DNA of 32,438 nt from an uncultured Ulvibacter sp. (lineage in GTDB: Bacteria; Bacteroidota; Bacteroidia; Flavobacteriales; Flavobacteriaceae). Positions 1 through 7,656 of the stretch are shown one piece after another. Position 1 is the first letter of the stretch, and each line of letters starts with the position of its first letter. Location: NCBI GenBank assembly GCA_913063405.1, contig CAJXZB010000033.1, positions 1 to 32,438 on the forward strand. Direction: 5' to 3'. The notes under the pieces were generated by a model that did no database searches, had not been told where the DNA came from, and was given only the letters and a program-made list of their open reading frames with translations. The position numbers and the translations under genes are program-made.

Positions 1-1
1 A

Positions 2-106
2 GACAATACGATTAAAGTGCTTCAGGAAATGAAAAATCAAGCAACTAATAACATTAGTGAGATGTCTAAATCAAAAAGAAATAATTTACATAATGAAGTG
101 ATTTAA
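2..106 (+). CDS. C-terminal fragment of an unknown protein (cut by window edge)
   Basis: An open frame runs in from the left edge and ends at TAA 104-106. It encodes about 34 charged, Asn- and Lys-rich residues and ends in HNEVI. No domain can be recognised from so short a tail. The composition suggests a soluble helical C-terminus. The frame is open from the first complete codon, but such a short frame could be open by chance. Confidence 0.35.
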   Translation, partial: DNTIKVLQEMKNQATNNISEMSKSKRNNLHNEVI

Positions 107-180
107 ACTTTTTTTTAAAGATATAAAAAGTGTTGTAAACATTTGCATTATCGACGTAAAACATTTTAAAACAACCCTTT

Positions 181-273
181 ATGTACTTAATACTAGACAA
201 AGATACGATAGAAATGGATATTGTTCCAAGCATACTTATTGCCCAACGCGGTTTTCCTCCAAGGCTCTTGTAA
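181..273 (+). pseudogene. Remnant of the N-terminus of a transposase (IS5-like)
   Basis: This 30-codon frame begins MYLILDKDTIE, continues through IVPSILIAQRGF, and then stops. From memory, the pattern 'DKDTIE-x-IVP-x4-(A/K)-x-RGF' is the opening of a common Bacteroidota IS5-type transposase, in which the protein continues for several hundred residues. Here only the first 25 or so residues look family-like; the rest of the gene and any second inverted repeat are absent. It is read as a decayed insertion sequence in an accessory region. The assignment rests on pattern memory only. Confidence 0.4.
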
Positions 274-284
274 TCCTAAAGCTA

Positions 285-303
285 TCACAAATATTTCTTG
301 TGA
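285..303. promoter_or_regulatory. Short inverted repeat and weak promoter-like box before the surface protein
   Basis: TCACAA (285-290) and TTGTGA (298-303) form a 6-bp inverted repeat with a 7-nt spacer. It overlaps TGAATTTG (301-308), which is one base away from the Bacteroidota -7 consensus TAnnTTTG. The gene starts about 70 bp further on. It may be an operator overlapping a promoter, or chance. Confidence 0.25.
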
Positions 304-377
304 ATTTGTCATATCACTAAGATTTTTTTTTTAACTTACCTTCCCAAATCAATTTAGAACTCTAAAAGGCGTATATC

Positions 378-1535
378 ATGAAATATTTAGTATTAGCTTT
401 TCTACTCTATTATTCGTCCTCTTTTTCACAAGTTGGAATTGGAACAACAAATCCTGCTCCAAGTTCTATTTTAGAATTAGAGAGTAGTAATAAAGCATTA
501 TTAATCACAAGAGTTGCCAATACAGGTATTATTACAAATCCTGTCAACGGAATGATAATCTATGATTTATCATCAGATTGCATTAAATTTTATGCAAATA
601 ATACTTGGACAGGTTGTATAACTTCCTCACCTATTAATCCAAGTACAAACGGAACAGGCATAGTTACATCATATATTTGCACAACAAATTCAACAGGAAC
701 GTTAACCATTGGTACACCAGTAAGCGGAGTTACACAAACAATTACAGCAAATGTAACATCAATAGGCACTTATTCTATTTCTGCAACTGCAAATGGTATT
801 ACATTTAGTGGAAGTGGAACATTTACAGCTCTTGGATCTCAAGATATTATTTTAACTGCAACAGGAACCCCAACTGCAGCTGGAAATTTTTCATACTCAC
901 TTAGCACTACACCAAGCTGTAATTTTAATAGGACTACAAATAGCAATGATGCTATTAGACAAGCTCTAGTTAATGCTGGATGTGCTTCATGCGCCTCCTA
1001 CGACGCTGCTCCTGTTGACTCTTGGATAGTGATTACTCAAGCAGAATATAATCAACTTCCTATAACAGTTTCTAATACAGTTAGAGGGGGAATTCAAGAA
1101 AGTGTATATGCGACTGCGACAACTGCTGCCCATGCAGGATCGGCTCATATTCTTCAGGTTGATAATGGTTCAACCTCTATTTCTGTACCTGACGCCCACT
1201 GTATTTATGCTTTTAAAATTAGGTTTTCAGGCTCAAACACACATACTGCCCTAAAGTTTTTTGATGGTCCTGCTAACACTAGAGATATGGTTCAATTGGG
1301 TCCTAACATTCCAACATTTACAGGAGGAGGAGTTCAATATTTCGTATACAAGAAAAGTACTCAGTTAACCTCTGGAGCTAGAAGTATAGGTTTACATTCT
1401 CCTAGTCAAAATTTACTTGGACTGATTAATACGACTATTTATTATAATTTTACAGGACCAACAGGATTGAATTCAACTTATACTGCTTTTGGCATATCAC
1501 TGCAATGCCTAGCTACCGATACAATACAATGGTAA
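378..1535 (+). CDS. Secreted surface/adhesin-like protein with VGIGTTNP N-terminus
   Basis: The protein has 385 residues. Residues 1-18 form a Sec signal peptide (Lys followed by a hydrophobic run, ending SSSFSQ). The mature protein begins VGIGTTNP with a following ILELESSNKALLITRV stretch, a start shared by many Bacteroidota cell-surface and tail-fibre-like proteins. Residues about 90-185 are a Thr/Ser/Gly-rich beta region, and residues 190-385 form a Cys-containing domain of unknown function. No T9SS sorting domain or membrane anchor is visible at the C-terminus, so it is probably exported to the periplasm or loosely surface associated. It lies in the accessory segment left of the tRNA fragment. 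The true function is unknown; adhesin-like is an inference from composition. Confidence 0.75.
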   Translation: MKYLVLAFLLYYSSSFSQVGIGTTNPAPSSILELESSNKALLITRVANTGIITNPVNGMIIYDLSSDCIKFYANNTWTGCITSSPINPSTNGTGIVTSYICTTNSTGTLTIGTPVSGVTQTITANVTSIGTYSISATANGITFSGSGTFTALGSQDIILTATGTPTAAGNFSYSLSTTPSCNFNRTTNSNDAIRQALVNAGCASCASYDAAPVDSWIVITQAEYNQLPITVSNTVRGGIQESVYATATTAAHAGSAHILQVDNGSTSISVPDAHCIYAFKIRFSGSNTHTALKFFDGPANTRDMVQLGPNIPTFTGGGVQYFVYKKSTQLTSGARSIGLHSPSQNLLGLINTTIYYNFTGPTGLNSTYTAFGISLQCLATDTIQW

Positions 1536-1807
1536 TTTATATTATGAACTCATTTAGACTTTTTCTTATTAAACTAAGGCTCTATGTGTAAACCAATCGA
1601 TAATTGATTTTACACTATTGATAACCTGTGTATTATAATAAATAAATTTTAATTACGTAAACTTATCGTAAAATAATTATGACAATTACAGCCCTATAAA
1701 TCCATTCTTTTAATCTTTTAGGGTTTGATTTCGGAGGTAAGTATATCCAAATTATTTTGATTTAATTAGAACAAACAACACCCGTCATTCCATGGAAGAC
1801 TAATGGT

Positions 1808-2047
1808 TTACCCTCCGAACAATAGAGAAAGAACAGCAATTATCCCAGCCCCAATTCCAAGCCCCTTCCAGAAGTTGCTTTTTTTGCTTTTTAATTGAGC
1901 TTTATGGTTTTCTTCCTTGAGTTCCAACTTTTCATTTATAAACAGGAGCTCGTTGTCCTTTTCATTATTTAGCGATTTAAGTGCCGGAATGATCTCATCG
2001 CGATATACATCGTTTTCCTGCCTCTGGAGGTCTATCTGTTTAAACAA
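1808..2047 (-). CDS. Small coiled-coil protein with C-terminal membrane segment, probably 5'-truncated
   Basis: The 79-residue frame has a charged helical region (residues 1-55, rich in Glu, Lys and Asn, coiled-coil-like). A basic patch KSKKSNFWKG follows, then a hydrophobic glycine-rich tail (LGIGAGIIAVLSLLFGG) that could cross the membrane once. The first codon is TTG, and the same frame stays open upstream to at least 2110 with protein-like sequence (TIFNEQTVLVDSLFKQ). There it runs into an unrelated pseudogene on the other strand, so the real N-terminus has probably been lost in a rearrangement. The architecture resembles small phage lysis/holin-associated proteins or tail-anchored proteins, but no family can be named with confidence. 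Confidence 0.5.
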   Translation of the reverse strand: MFKQIDLQRQENDVYRDEIIPALKSLNNEKDNELLFINEKLELKEENHKAQLKSKKSNFWKGLGIGAGIIAVLSLLFGG

Positions 2048-2109
2048 ACTATCAACTAAGACGGTTTGCTCATTAAAAATTGTCTTGTGCCGGGCACCTT
2101 CTTTTAGTG

Positions 2110-2537
2110 GATTACCGATGGCGATGGTACTTTTGGCCCTGCTAATTTTGTGGATCCACCAGCGGGAGGAACTACTGGAAACAATATAGCTCCTTTAGAT
2201 ATAGATGGAGATGGGGATCTAGATTTAATAAGCACTTCTTTGTTCATTGCCGAGGATAGAAATGATTTATTCTGGTATGAGAATCTTGCCATTTTGGGTA
2301 CAGCAGACTTTGAGATAAAGGGGCTTAAATATACCCTAACCCAGCCAAAGACATGCTATTTATAACAAGCCCTGAGCCTATTAATAGTATTAGAGTTTAT
2401 GATATTCTAGGAAAAGACTATTTCAAAAAGATAAAAACACAGAACAAATAGATATTTCTTCTTTACCCAGCGGGTTACTTTTTGTTGAAGTAAAGACAAA
2501 AACTGGAACAACACTAAGAAAACTCTTAAAAGAATAG
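2110..2537 (+). pseudogene. Broken T9SS-secreted FG-GAP/VCBS repeat protein (3' fragment with two frameshifts)
   Basis: The first frame encodes a calcium-binding FG-GAP/VCBS-type repeat (ITDGDGTFGPANF, then DIDGDGDLDLIS and DLFWYENL). After about 2328 the coding continues in another frame (IYPNPAKDMLFITSP, RVYDILGK). After about 2420 it moves to a third frame (EQIDISSLPSGLLFVEVKT, ending RKLLKE and TAG at 2535-2537). Joined together, the last two pieces make a complete type-A T9SS C-terminal sorting domain. The gene is therefore a 3' remnant of a large surface-secreted protein inactivated by two indels. Its 5' side is cut at about 2105-2115, where a minus-strand gene fragment begins. Sequencing errors could explain one shift, but the truncated start argues for real decay. 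Confidence 0.75.
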
Positions 2538-2633
2538 CAATCAAAACCCTACACCCATCTTTAGTAGAGAGGTATTTTTATACTAAAAAATAGCGTCCTA
2601 AACGTTTTCTGAAAACACCATGAAACCTACTGT

Positions 2634-2795
2634 TTAAAGTCCTTTCATTGTTGTTTCATAAAAATCATCTGCCTCGATGCAATCAACACACCGATGGTGT
2701 TCGTCTTCAATTAATGTTTCCCGACTGAATTCTGAAGAGCCATGGCACGTTCCTCTTTTTAATTCGGATTTGTGGTATGTCGTTGTTTTTTCCAT
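2634..2795 (-). CDS. Small 53-residue Cys/His-rich protein
   Basis: An ATG at 2795 opens a 53-residue frame on the minus strand. The protein contains CHGSSEF near residue 18 and HHRCVDCIEADDF near residues 33-45, so a Cys-His / Cys-x2-Cys arrangement is present that could bind zinc or another metal. It is acidic at the C-terminal end and has no signal peptide. It is divergent from the small winged-helix-like gene at 2885, with 89 bp between the two starts. No known family is recognised. Residue composition and motif order look protein-like, but such a short frame can arise by chance. Confidence 0.4.
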   Translation of the reverse strand: MEKTTTYHKSELKRGTCHGSSEFSRETLIEDEHHRCVDCIEADDFYETTMKGL

Positions 2796-2884
2796 ATTAT
2801 ATTTCTGGTTTTCGTTTAAATACTTATAAACTTGTTCATTAGAAATTCATTCTTTAATGTTTTGAGTAATTTTATCGTTCTCAA

Positions 2885-3109
2885 ATGGATACTAAAAATC
2901 TTTCAAACATAGAATTACAAATTATACACTGTCTAGGGACTAAAGACTTATCTAGTTTTCAGATTTTAAAAAGTATTAATGGCATTAGATCGTTAGGTAA
3001 GATTTGCATTCTTTTAAAAGAATTAGAAAGAAAAAGACTAATCCGTTTTTATACAAAAAACATTGACAATATGCATCTCAAATTCTATTATCTAATTATA
3101 CCTTCTTAA
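2885..3109 (+). CDS. Small winged-helix-like protein
   Basis: The protein has 74 residues. Residues 6-50 look like a helix-turn-helix/winged-helix core: NIELQIIHCL, then SSFQILKSI, then ICILLKELERKRLIRFY, where the last element resembles a recognition helix followed by the wing. It may be a small DNA-binding regulator of the MarR/PadR type, lacking any dimerisation extension. It is divergent from the 53-residue Cys/His gene, suggesting a shared control region at 2796-2884. Function is inferred from the helix pattern only. It is basic (many Lys/Arg), which fits nucleic-acid binding. Confidence 0.5.
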   Translation: MDTKNLSNIELQIIHCLGTKDLSSFQILKSINGIRSLGKICILLKELERKRLIRFYTKNIDNMHLKFYYLIIPS

Positions 3110-3145
3110 ATAGGAATCAACCATCAGTTCTTTACCTTTCACAAT

Positions 3146-3204
3146 TGTATGTAGTCAAACTAAAGTTTACCAAGGCAGGATAAAGTTAAGTTTGACTACA
3201 TACA
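3146..3204. repeat. 16-bp perfect inverted repeat with 27-nt loop
   Basis: TGTATGTAGTCAAACT at 3146-3161 is the exact reverse complement of AGTTTGACTACATACA at 3189-3204. The arms can form a strong hairpin but there is no T-run next to it, so it is not a standard intrinsic terminator. It overlaps the end of a tiny lipoprotein-like frame on the minus strand. It could be the ends of a very small mobile element, an operator, or an RNA hairpin. Confidence 0.7.
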
Positions 3205-3280
3205 GCTTTGTGCAAGAAACAAATGTCATTGACGTACTAGTCAATAATAACATAGCTAATACAAATAATACTTCTTTCAT
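3167..3280 (-). CDS. Tiny lipoprotein-like peptide (37 residues)
   Basis: ATG at 3280 starts a frame MKEVLFVLAMLLLTSTSMTF followed by VSCTK. This is a convincing lipoprotein signal peptide with a lipobox-like Cys at residue 23 (the -3 position is Phe, so it is not ideal). Only 14 residues follow the Cys. They are encoded in part by one arm and the loop of the 16-bp inverted repeat, so the original mature part may have been replaced. Short flavobacterial lipoproteins with very similar signal sequences exist, so this is probably a 3'-truncated copy. No function can be assigned. Confidence 0.4.
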   Translation of the reverse strand: MKEVLFVLAMLLLTSTSMTFVSCTKLYVVKLNFILPW

Positions 3281-3318
3281 TGTGTAAGGATTTTAAGATA
3301 TTCAATATATATATATAT

Positions 3319-3382
3319 CACCATGGAGGAATAAAGTCGCGTTATATCAGTGTTTATCGACGTTTAACAAGGGGTTTCAAAA
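3319..3382 (+). repeat. 64-bp direct repeat, copy 1 (stray yebC 3' end)
   Basis: This stretch matches 27716-27779 over 64 bp with a single difference (C at 3358 versus T). The copy at 27716 begins inside the last codons of yebC (encoding T-M-E-E-stop) and runs 48 bp past its stop. Here there is no yebC body upstream: the copy is preceded by an AT dinucleotide run (3306-3318). It is thus a displaced fragment of the yebC end lying 154 bp left of the tRNA half-gene. Confidence 0.9.
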
Positions 3383-3535
3383 GACAATAATTGTTTTGGA
3401 AATATAATTTATTAGGTTCTTTTTGCCAAGATTTGAAATAAATTAGTGCTCATTTTTTAATTATTAATGCAATTATTATTTCAAAACGACATAAACATCA
3501 ATAAACTTGGCACATTACAAGGGTCATTTTAACCC

Positions 3536-3577
3536 CTTCTAAGGAGGCGGTCATGGGTTCGAATCCTATCGGGTTCA
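3536..3577 (+). pseudogene. 3' half of a tRNA-Arg(UCU)-like gene, probable attachment-site remnant
   Basis: The sequence fits tRNA positions 32-73 exactly. It has an anticodon loop CTTCTAA (3536-3542, anticodon TCT), the 3' anticodon strand GGAGG, a 5-nt variable loop, and a T stem ATGGG/CCTAT enclosing the invariant TTCGAAT (3558-3564). The 3' acceptor strand CGGGTTC and discriminator A (3577) follow. CCA is not encoded. The matching 5' acceptor strand (GAACCCG), D arm and 5' anticodon strand (CCTCC) are missing from the upstream sequence. Identity to a tRNA therefore begins at the anticodon loop, a usual crossover site for tyrosine integrases, and the element would lie on the left. Confidence 0.75.
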
Positions 3578-3582
3578 CATCG

Positions 3583-3612
3583 AATCCCTTTCTTTCTAGA
3601 TGGGGATTTTTT
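3583..3612 (+). terminator. Intrinsic terminator behind the tRNA half-gene
   Basis: AATCCC (3583-3588) pairs with GGGATT (3603-3608), and the T-run 3607-3612 follows. It starts 5 bases after the tRNA 3' end, which is where the tRNA gene's own terminator is expected. Its presence supports the view that the original right flank of the tRNA gene is still in place. Confidence 0.6.
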
Positions 3613-3698
3613 GTTTCTATTCGCTTCTTACCAATTAATGCTAAAGAGTTCTTTCCATATTTAGTAATTTTACCCTTATTCATGCCAAACATGCTATT

Positions 3699-6600
3699 GT
3701 GAAAAGGAAACTAGTGATTTTTTTCTATTGCCTCTGCCTATTTTCTGTAGTAGTATTTGGTCAACCTCCAAAACAAATATCTTTTGGACAGCTCTCGGTT
3801 AATGAAGGGTTGTCACAGAATAGTGTTGTTAGTATCGCCCAAGATAGCATTGGTTATTTATGGTTTGCCACTCAAGATGGTCTAAACAAGTACGACGGAA
3901 ATGAGTTTAGATATTATCAGAAGTTTTTTGAAGATATTACCAAAGAATCTTATAGCAAATTAGGAAAAATATATGTTGATAGAAAAAGAGACCTGTACAT
4001 CATAACAAAAGACGAAGTACTTGAAAAGTATTATATAGAAGTAGATTCTTTCAGAAAGATAAATAGGTTTCAAAAGGTAAGTACCGTTTATCAAGATACA
4101 TATCAAAATACTTGGGTGGGATCATATGGAAATGGATTATATGTTTTTAATGACAAGGATACCATACAGGTTTTCAAAGGATTGGACATTATTAAAGGAG
4201 TTTCTTCTATTTCTGAAAATCAGAATAGAATTATCGTTTTAGCTTCAGAAAACGTATTTGAGTTGGACCCTATTACTTTCAAGTACAAAAATATTCCTTT
4301 TGCATCCAATAGCCAGAATACGGTAAACTTCAGCAGTAGTGCGAATGGCATAAATAATACCTTATGGATAGGTTCTCATCAAAACGGGCTTTATCAAATT
4401 TCGGCAAATGGTACCTCTCTTGAATCATTTAGTGGATTTAATATAGCGAATCAATTACCAACAAACCTAAACATACAATTTTTGCTGTTTGATTCAAAGG
4501 ACAGACTTTGGGTATGTACATACGGAAACGGAGTCTATCTCTTGGACTTTAAACATCAGGTAATCTCTCAGTTTATAGTTCAACAGTCTAATCCTAAGGC
4601 GCTACATTATAATGATGTTTTATGTGCCTATGAGGATTTTACTGGTACGGTTTGGCTTGGAACCGATGGCGCTGGTTTAAGTTATTATGATGAGAACCTT
4701 ACAAAATTTAGCAGTATTACAAATGCTTCAATTCCAGATGAGGCAGATGTTGGTGTTACAAGAGCTATTGCAGTTGATGTTAATGGAGCCTTTTGGATTG
4801 GAACCTCTGGAAAAGGACTCACATATTATAATCCTAACGAAAATAAATACAAATCCTATAAATATGACTTACGAGATAAAAACAGTATTAACTCAGATCG
4901 GGTAATGAGTTTACTTTCTGAAAGTAATCGTTTATGGGTTGGTTTTCAGGATGAAGGCTTAGCAATCATACAAAATGGTATAGTTTCAAGGTTTACTTCT
5001 GAAACTACCCCGAAACTTAACGCGTTTACGGTATGGTGTATCTTCAAGGATAGTAACTCTAGATACTGGTTAGGAACTAGAGATAGCGGACTTATCCAAT
5101 TCGACTCCAACATGGGTGTAGTCAAACAATATACATACGATAAGAACAACACCAAAGGTCTTTCAAGTAATAATATTAGAACGATCATAGAGGGGCAGGC
5201 TGGTCAACTTTGGATTGGAACCGAGAACAACGGATTACATAAGTTTTTAATAGATAAAGAATCTTTTCTCCACTACCCTAACAAAGAAATTGCAAACGTA
5301 AAATCATTGTATTTTGATTCTGAAAACTATTTGATATGGGTGGGTACAAATGGAAATGGATTGCAAGCTTTTGACCCAAAAAACGAAACCATTAAAGGTT
5401 TTACTCTTATGGATGGACTTCCCAATAATGTTATTTATGCAATCTTACCAGACGCGAAAAACAACCTATGGTTAAGCTCCAATAGAGGAATCTCTAGGTT
5501 TTCTAGGAACAAGGACACTATTAAATCAACGATAATAAATTACGATACTTATGATGGTCTTCAAGCTATGGAATTCAATACAGGAGCTTCCTTTAAAGGC
5601 CAAGACGGAACATTATACTTTGGAGGGTTGAATGGTGTAAACTGGTTTCGACCAGATGAATTATCTAACAATCCAGTACCTCCTAAAACTATAATATCTA
5701 AACTTGAGGTTTTTGATCAAGAGATAAATATTGGAGATCACTCGAAATTCACTTATAAACAAAATACGCTAACGTTTAACTTCGTCAGTTTACATTTCTC
5801 CCAACCAGAAAGAAATAAATACAAGTATATTCTAGCAGATTACGATCAAACATGGTCCAAAGAAAAAACAAGTAATTATGCAAGATACACCAACCTTCCG
5901 GCTGGGGATTATGTTTTTAAAGTGACCTCAAGCAATTATGACGGAGTTTGGGATGAAAGCCCGGCCAATTACTCATTTACAATAGCCCCTCCTTGGTTCT
6001 TGACGCTTTGGGCAAAATTTGCATATGTACTAGGCATATTTATAGTTCTTTATCTTGTCTACAAGTATCTAAAATGGCGTTGGAAAATGCAAGTCCAATT
6101 GCAATTAAAGCACAGAGAGACCGAACGCTTAAAAAAGCTTGATGAGCTTAAATCCAAGCTATACACTAATATTTCTCACGAGTTTAGAACGCCACTTACT
6201 CTCATTTCTGGGCCGATACAACAACTAATCTCTAAATCATCAATTGCTAAGGAGGATAAAAAGGTATTGAACCTAATTGAGACGAGCTCACAACGGATGT
6301 TAAGGCTGGTAAATCAATTATTGGATCTTTCAAAATTGGAAACAGGTTCGGTACAGTTAAGGGTAAGCCAACATAATTTAGCACCACTGCTTGAGCAGGT
6401 TTATGAAGCCTTTAAGCATAAAGCAAATGACAAGAAAATTATCATAAAAACTGCCTTCGACTACAAAGAAAATGCTTGGTTCGATAAGGATTTTCTTGAA
6501 AAAATTCTCTTTAATCTTATATCCAATGCAATAAAGTATGCTCCGGAAAATTCAGAAATAATCTTCGCCACGTCTCGAAATGGGGAATTCTTAGAGATTG

Positions 6601-7649
6601 AAGTTGAAAACGAAAATGAAAGTGTACCGATAGAGATGTTATCGAAATTATTTGATCGATTTTATCAACTTGATAAAAGTGTGGAAGGAGTTGGAATTGG
6701 TCTGTCGTTAATAAAGGAACTTGTTGGACAGTGCAACGGTTCTGTGAAAGTAGAAAAGAAGAGCCTTAAAACTATTTCATTTAAAGTCTCTATTCCAATA
6801 GAGAAAGAGAAATACAATGCAAATTCGTTGGTTATAGACCCTGTTACTTTCAATTTTGAACAAAGAAAATCCGACAGCTTCTTAATGGATTCCGAAGAAG
6901 TCCCTATTGTATTGATTGTGGAAGATAATGAAGAAGTACGAAAGTATATGGCTTCTATACTCAATGATTCATTTATGGTTTTAGAGGCTAAAGATGGCTT
7001 GGAGGGTATTAACACAGCAATAAATGATGTTCCTGATCTTATCATAAGTGACGTTATGATGCCAAATAAAGATGGCATCGAGCTATGCAATACCTTAAAA
7101 GAAGATACTCGCACTTGCCATATCCCTATTATTTTAGTTACGGCAAAGGCCGATATAGAAAGTGAAATAAAAGGGCTAAAAAGCAAAGCGGATGACTATA
7201 TTCCGAAGCCCTTTAATTCTGAAGTAATTAGGCAAAAAGTAATAAATAGTATTGAAGGTCGAAGAGAACTTCGGAAACGATACAAACAAAATGTATATCT
7301 CCACCCAAAAGATATAGCCGTTGTAAGTCTAGATGAAAGATTTTTAGAAAGTGTTCAGGAGCTTATTAATTCAAAATTTATGGATACCGGTTTTACCGCG
7401 GAAGATTTTTCCAAAGAAATTGGCTTAAGTCGAATGCAGCTCCACAGAAAAATAAAGGCGCTCACAGGATTGAACACTTCAGAATTTATACGATCTCAAA
7501 GGTTGAAATCGGCTACCAAACTATTGGAAACATCAGATTTAACCATTTCTGAAATTGCTTATAGTGTTGGATTTAATACCCCCTCTTATTTCGCAAAGTG
7601 CTTTAAGGGTGCTTACAATTGTACTCCTAAAGAGTATAACGATAAGTAA
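3699..7649 (+). CDS. Hybrid two-component system sensor kinase/AraC response regulator (HTCS)
   Basis: This 1316-residue one-protein signalling system has the order: signal peptide (1-21), Reg_prop beta-propeller repeats (about 30-650, recurring LWxGTxxxGL), Y_Y_Y domain (about 690-757), and a membrane helix (about 768-790). The cytoplasmic part has HisKA with phospho-acceptor H827 in NISHEFRTP, HATPase_c with N box near 937 and GVGIGLSLIK near 997, receiver (about 1070-1185, phospho-acceptor D in ISDVMMP near 1117), and an AraC-type HTH (about 1215-1316). The periplasmic propeller of this family binds glycan fragments and the HTH activates polysaccharide-use genes. No SusC/SusD or glycoside hydrolase genes are near, so its target is not visible. 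The start is GTG at 3699: the nearby ATG at 3691 is out of frame and hits a stop at once. The gene directly follows the tRNA half-gene. Confidence 0.95.
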   Translation: MKRKLVIFFYCLCLFSVVVFGQPPKQISFGQLSVNEGLSQNSVVSIAQDSIGYLWFATQDGLNKYDGNEFRYYQKFFEDITKESYSKLGKIYVDRKRDLYIITKDEVLEKYYIEVDSFRKINRFQKVSTVYQDTYQNTWVGSYGNGLYVFNDKDTIQVFKGLDIIKGVSSISENQNRIIVLASENVFELDPITFKYKNIPFASNSQNTVNFSSSANGINNTLWIGSHQNGLYQISANGTSLESFSGFNIANQLPTNLNIQFLLFDSKDRLWVCTYGNGVYLLDFKHQVISQFIVQQSNPKALHYNDVLCAYEDFTGTVWLGTDGAGLSYYDENLTKFSSITNASIPDEADVGVTRAIAVDVNGAFWIGTSGKGLTYYNPNENKYKSYKYDLRDKNSINSDRVMSLLSESNRLWVGFQDEGLAIIQNGIVSRFTSETTPKLNAFTVWCIFKDSNSRYWLGTRDSGLIQFDSNMGVVKQYTYDKNNTKGLSSNNIRTIIEGQAGQLWIGTENNGLHKFLIDKESFLHYPNKEIANVKSLYFDSENYLIWVGTNGNGLQAFDPKNETIKGFTLMDGLPNNVIYAILPDAKNNLWLSSNRGISRFSRNKDTIKSTIINYDTYDGLQAMEFNTGASFKGQDGTLYFGGLNGVNWFRPDELSNNPVPPKTIISKLEVFDQEINIGDHSKFTYKQNTLTFNFVSLHFSQPERNKYKYILADYDQTWSKEKTSNYARYTNLPAGDYVFKVTSSNYDGVWDESPANYSFTIAPPWFLTLWAKFAYVLGIFIVLYLVYKYLKWRWKMQVQLQLKHRETERLKKLDELKSKLYTNISHEFRTPLTLISGPIQQLISKSSIAKEDKKVLNLIETSSQRMLRLVNQLLDLSKLETGSVQLRVSQHNLAPLLEQVYEAFKHKANDKKIIIKTAFDYKENAWFDKDFLEKILFNLISNAIKYAPENSEIIFATSRNGEFLEIEVENENESVPIEMLSKLFDRFYQLDKSVEGVGIGLSLIKELVGQCNGSVKVEKKSLKTISFKVSIPIEKEKYNANSLVIDPVTFNFEQRKSDSFLMDSEEVPIVLIVEDNEEVRKYMASILNDSFMVLEAKDGLEGINTAINDVPDLIISDVMMPNKDGIELCNTLKEDTRTCHIPIILVTAKADIESEIKGLKSKADDYIPKPFNSEVIRQKVINSIEGRRELRKRYKQNVYLHPKDIAVVSLDERFLESVQELINSKFMDTGFTAEDFSKEIGLSRMQLHRKIKALTGLNTSEFIRSQRLKSATKLLETSDLTISEIAYSVGFNTPSYFAKCFKGAYNCTPKEYNDK

Positions 7650-7656
7650 AGGAATC

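Noticed and set aside
1536..1807. Gene or RNA in the 272-bp gap after the surface protein
   Set aside because: No frame, hairpin or conserved element that I can support is present; a CCCTA/TAGGG pair near 1690-1725 is too weak to call.
2104..2292. 62-residue minus-strand frame over the FG-GAP remnant
   Set aside because: It is the reverse of the DGDGD-coding repeats (Ser/Pro-rich output) and so a shadow of the pseudogene.
3306..3318. AT dinucleotide run as a simple repeat or slippage site
   Set aside because: It is only about six units in AT-rich DNA next to no gene start; nothing suggests phase variation.
3498..3692. 64-residue minus-strand frame across the tRNA fragment (contains GFEPMTASL)
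   Set aside because: This is the well-known false protein produced by translating a tRNA T-arm in reverse; the sequence is explained by the tRNA half-gene.
6665..7186. 173-residue open frame on the minus strand inside the HTCS gene
   Set aside because: It is fully antisense to the kinase/receiver part of a well-supported gene and its translation is Ser/Ile/Leu-rich low-complexity sequence, typical of a shadow frame.
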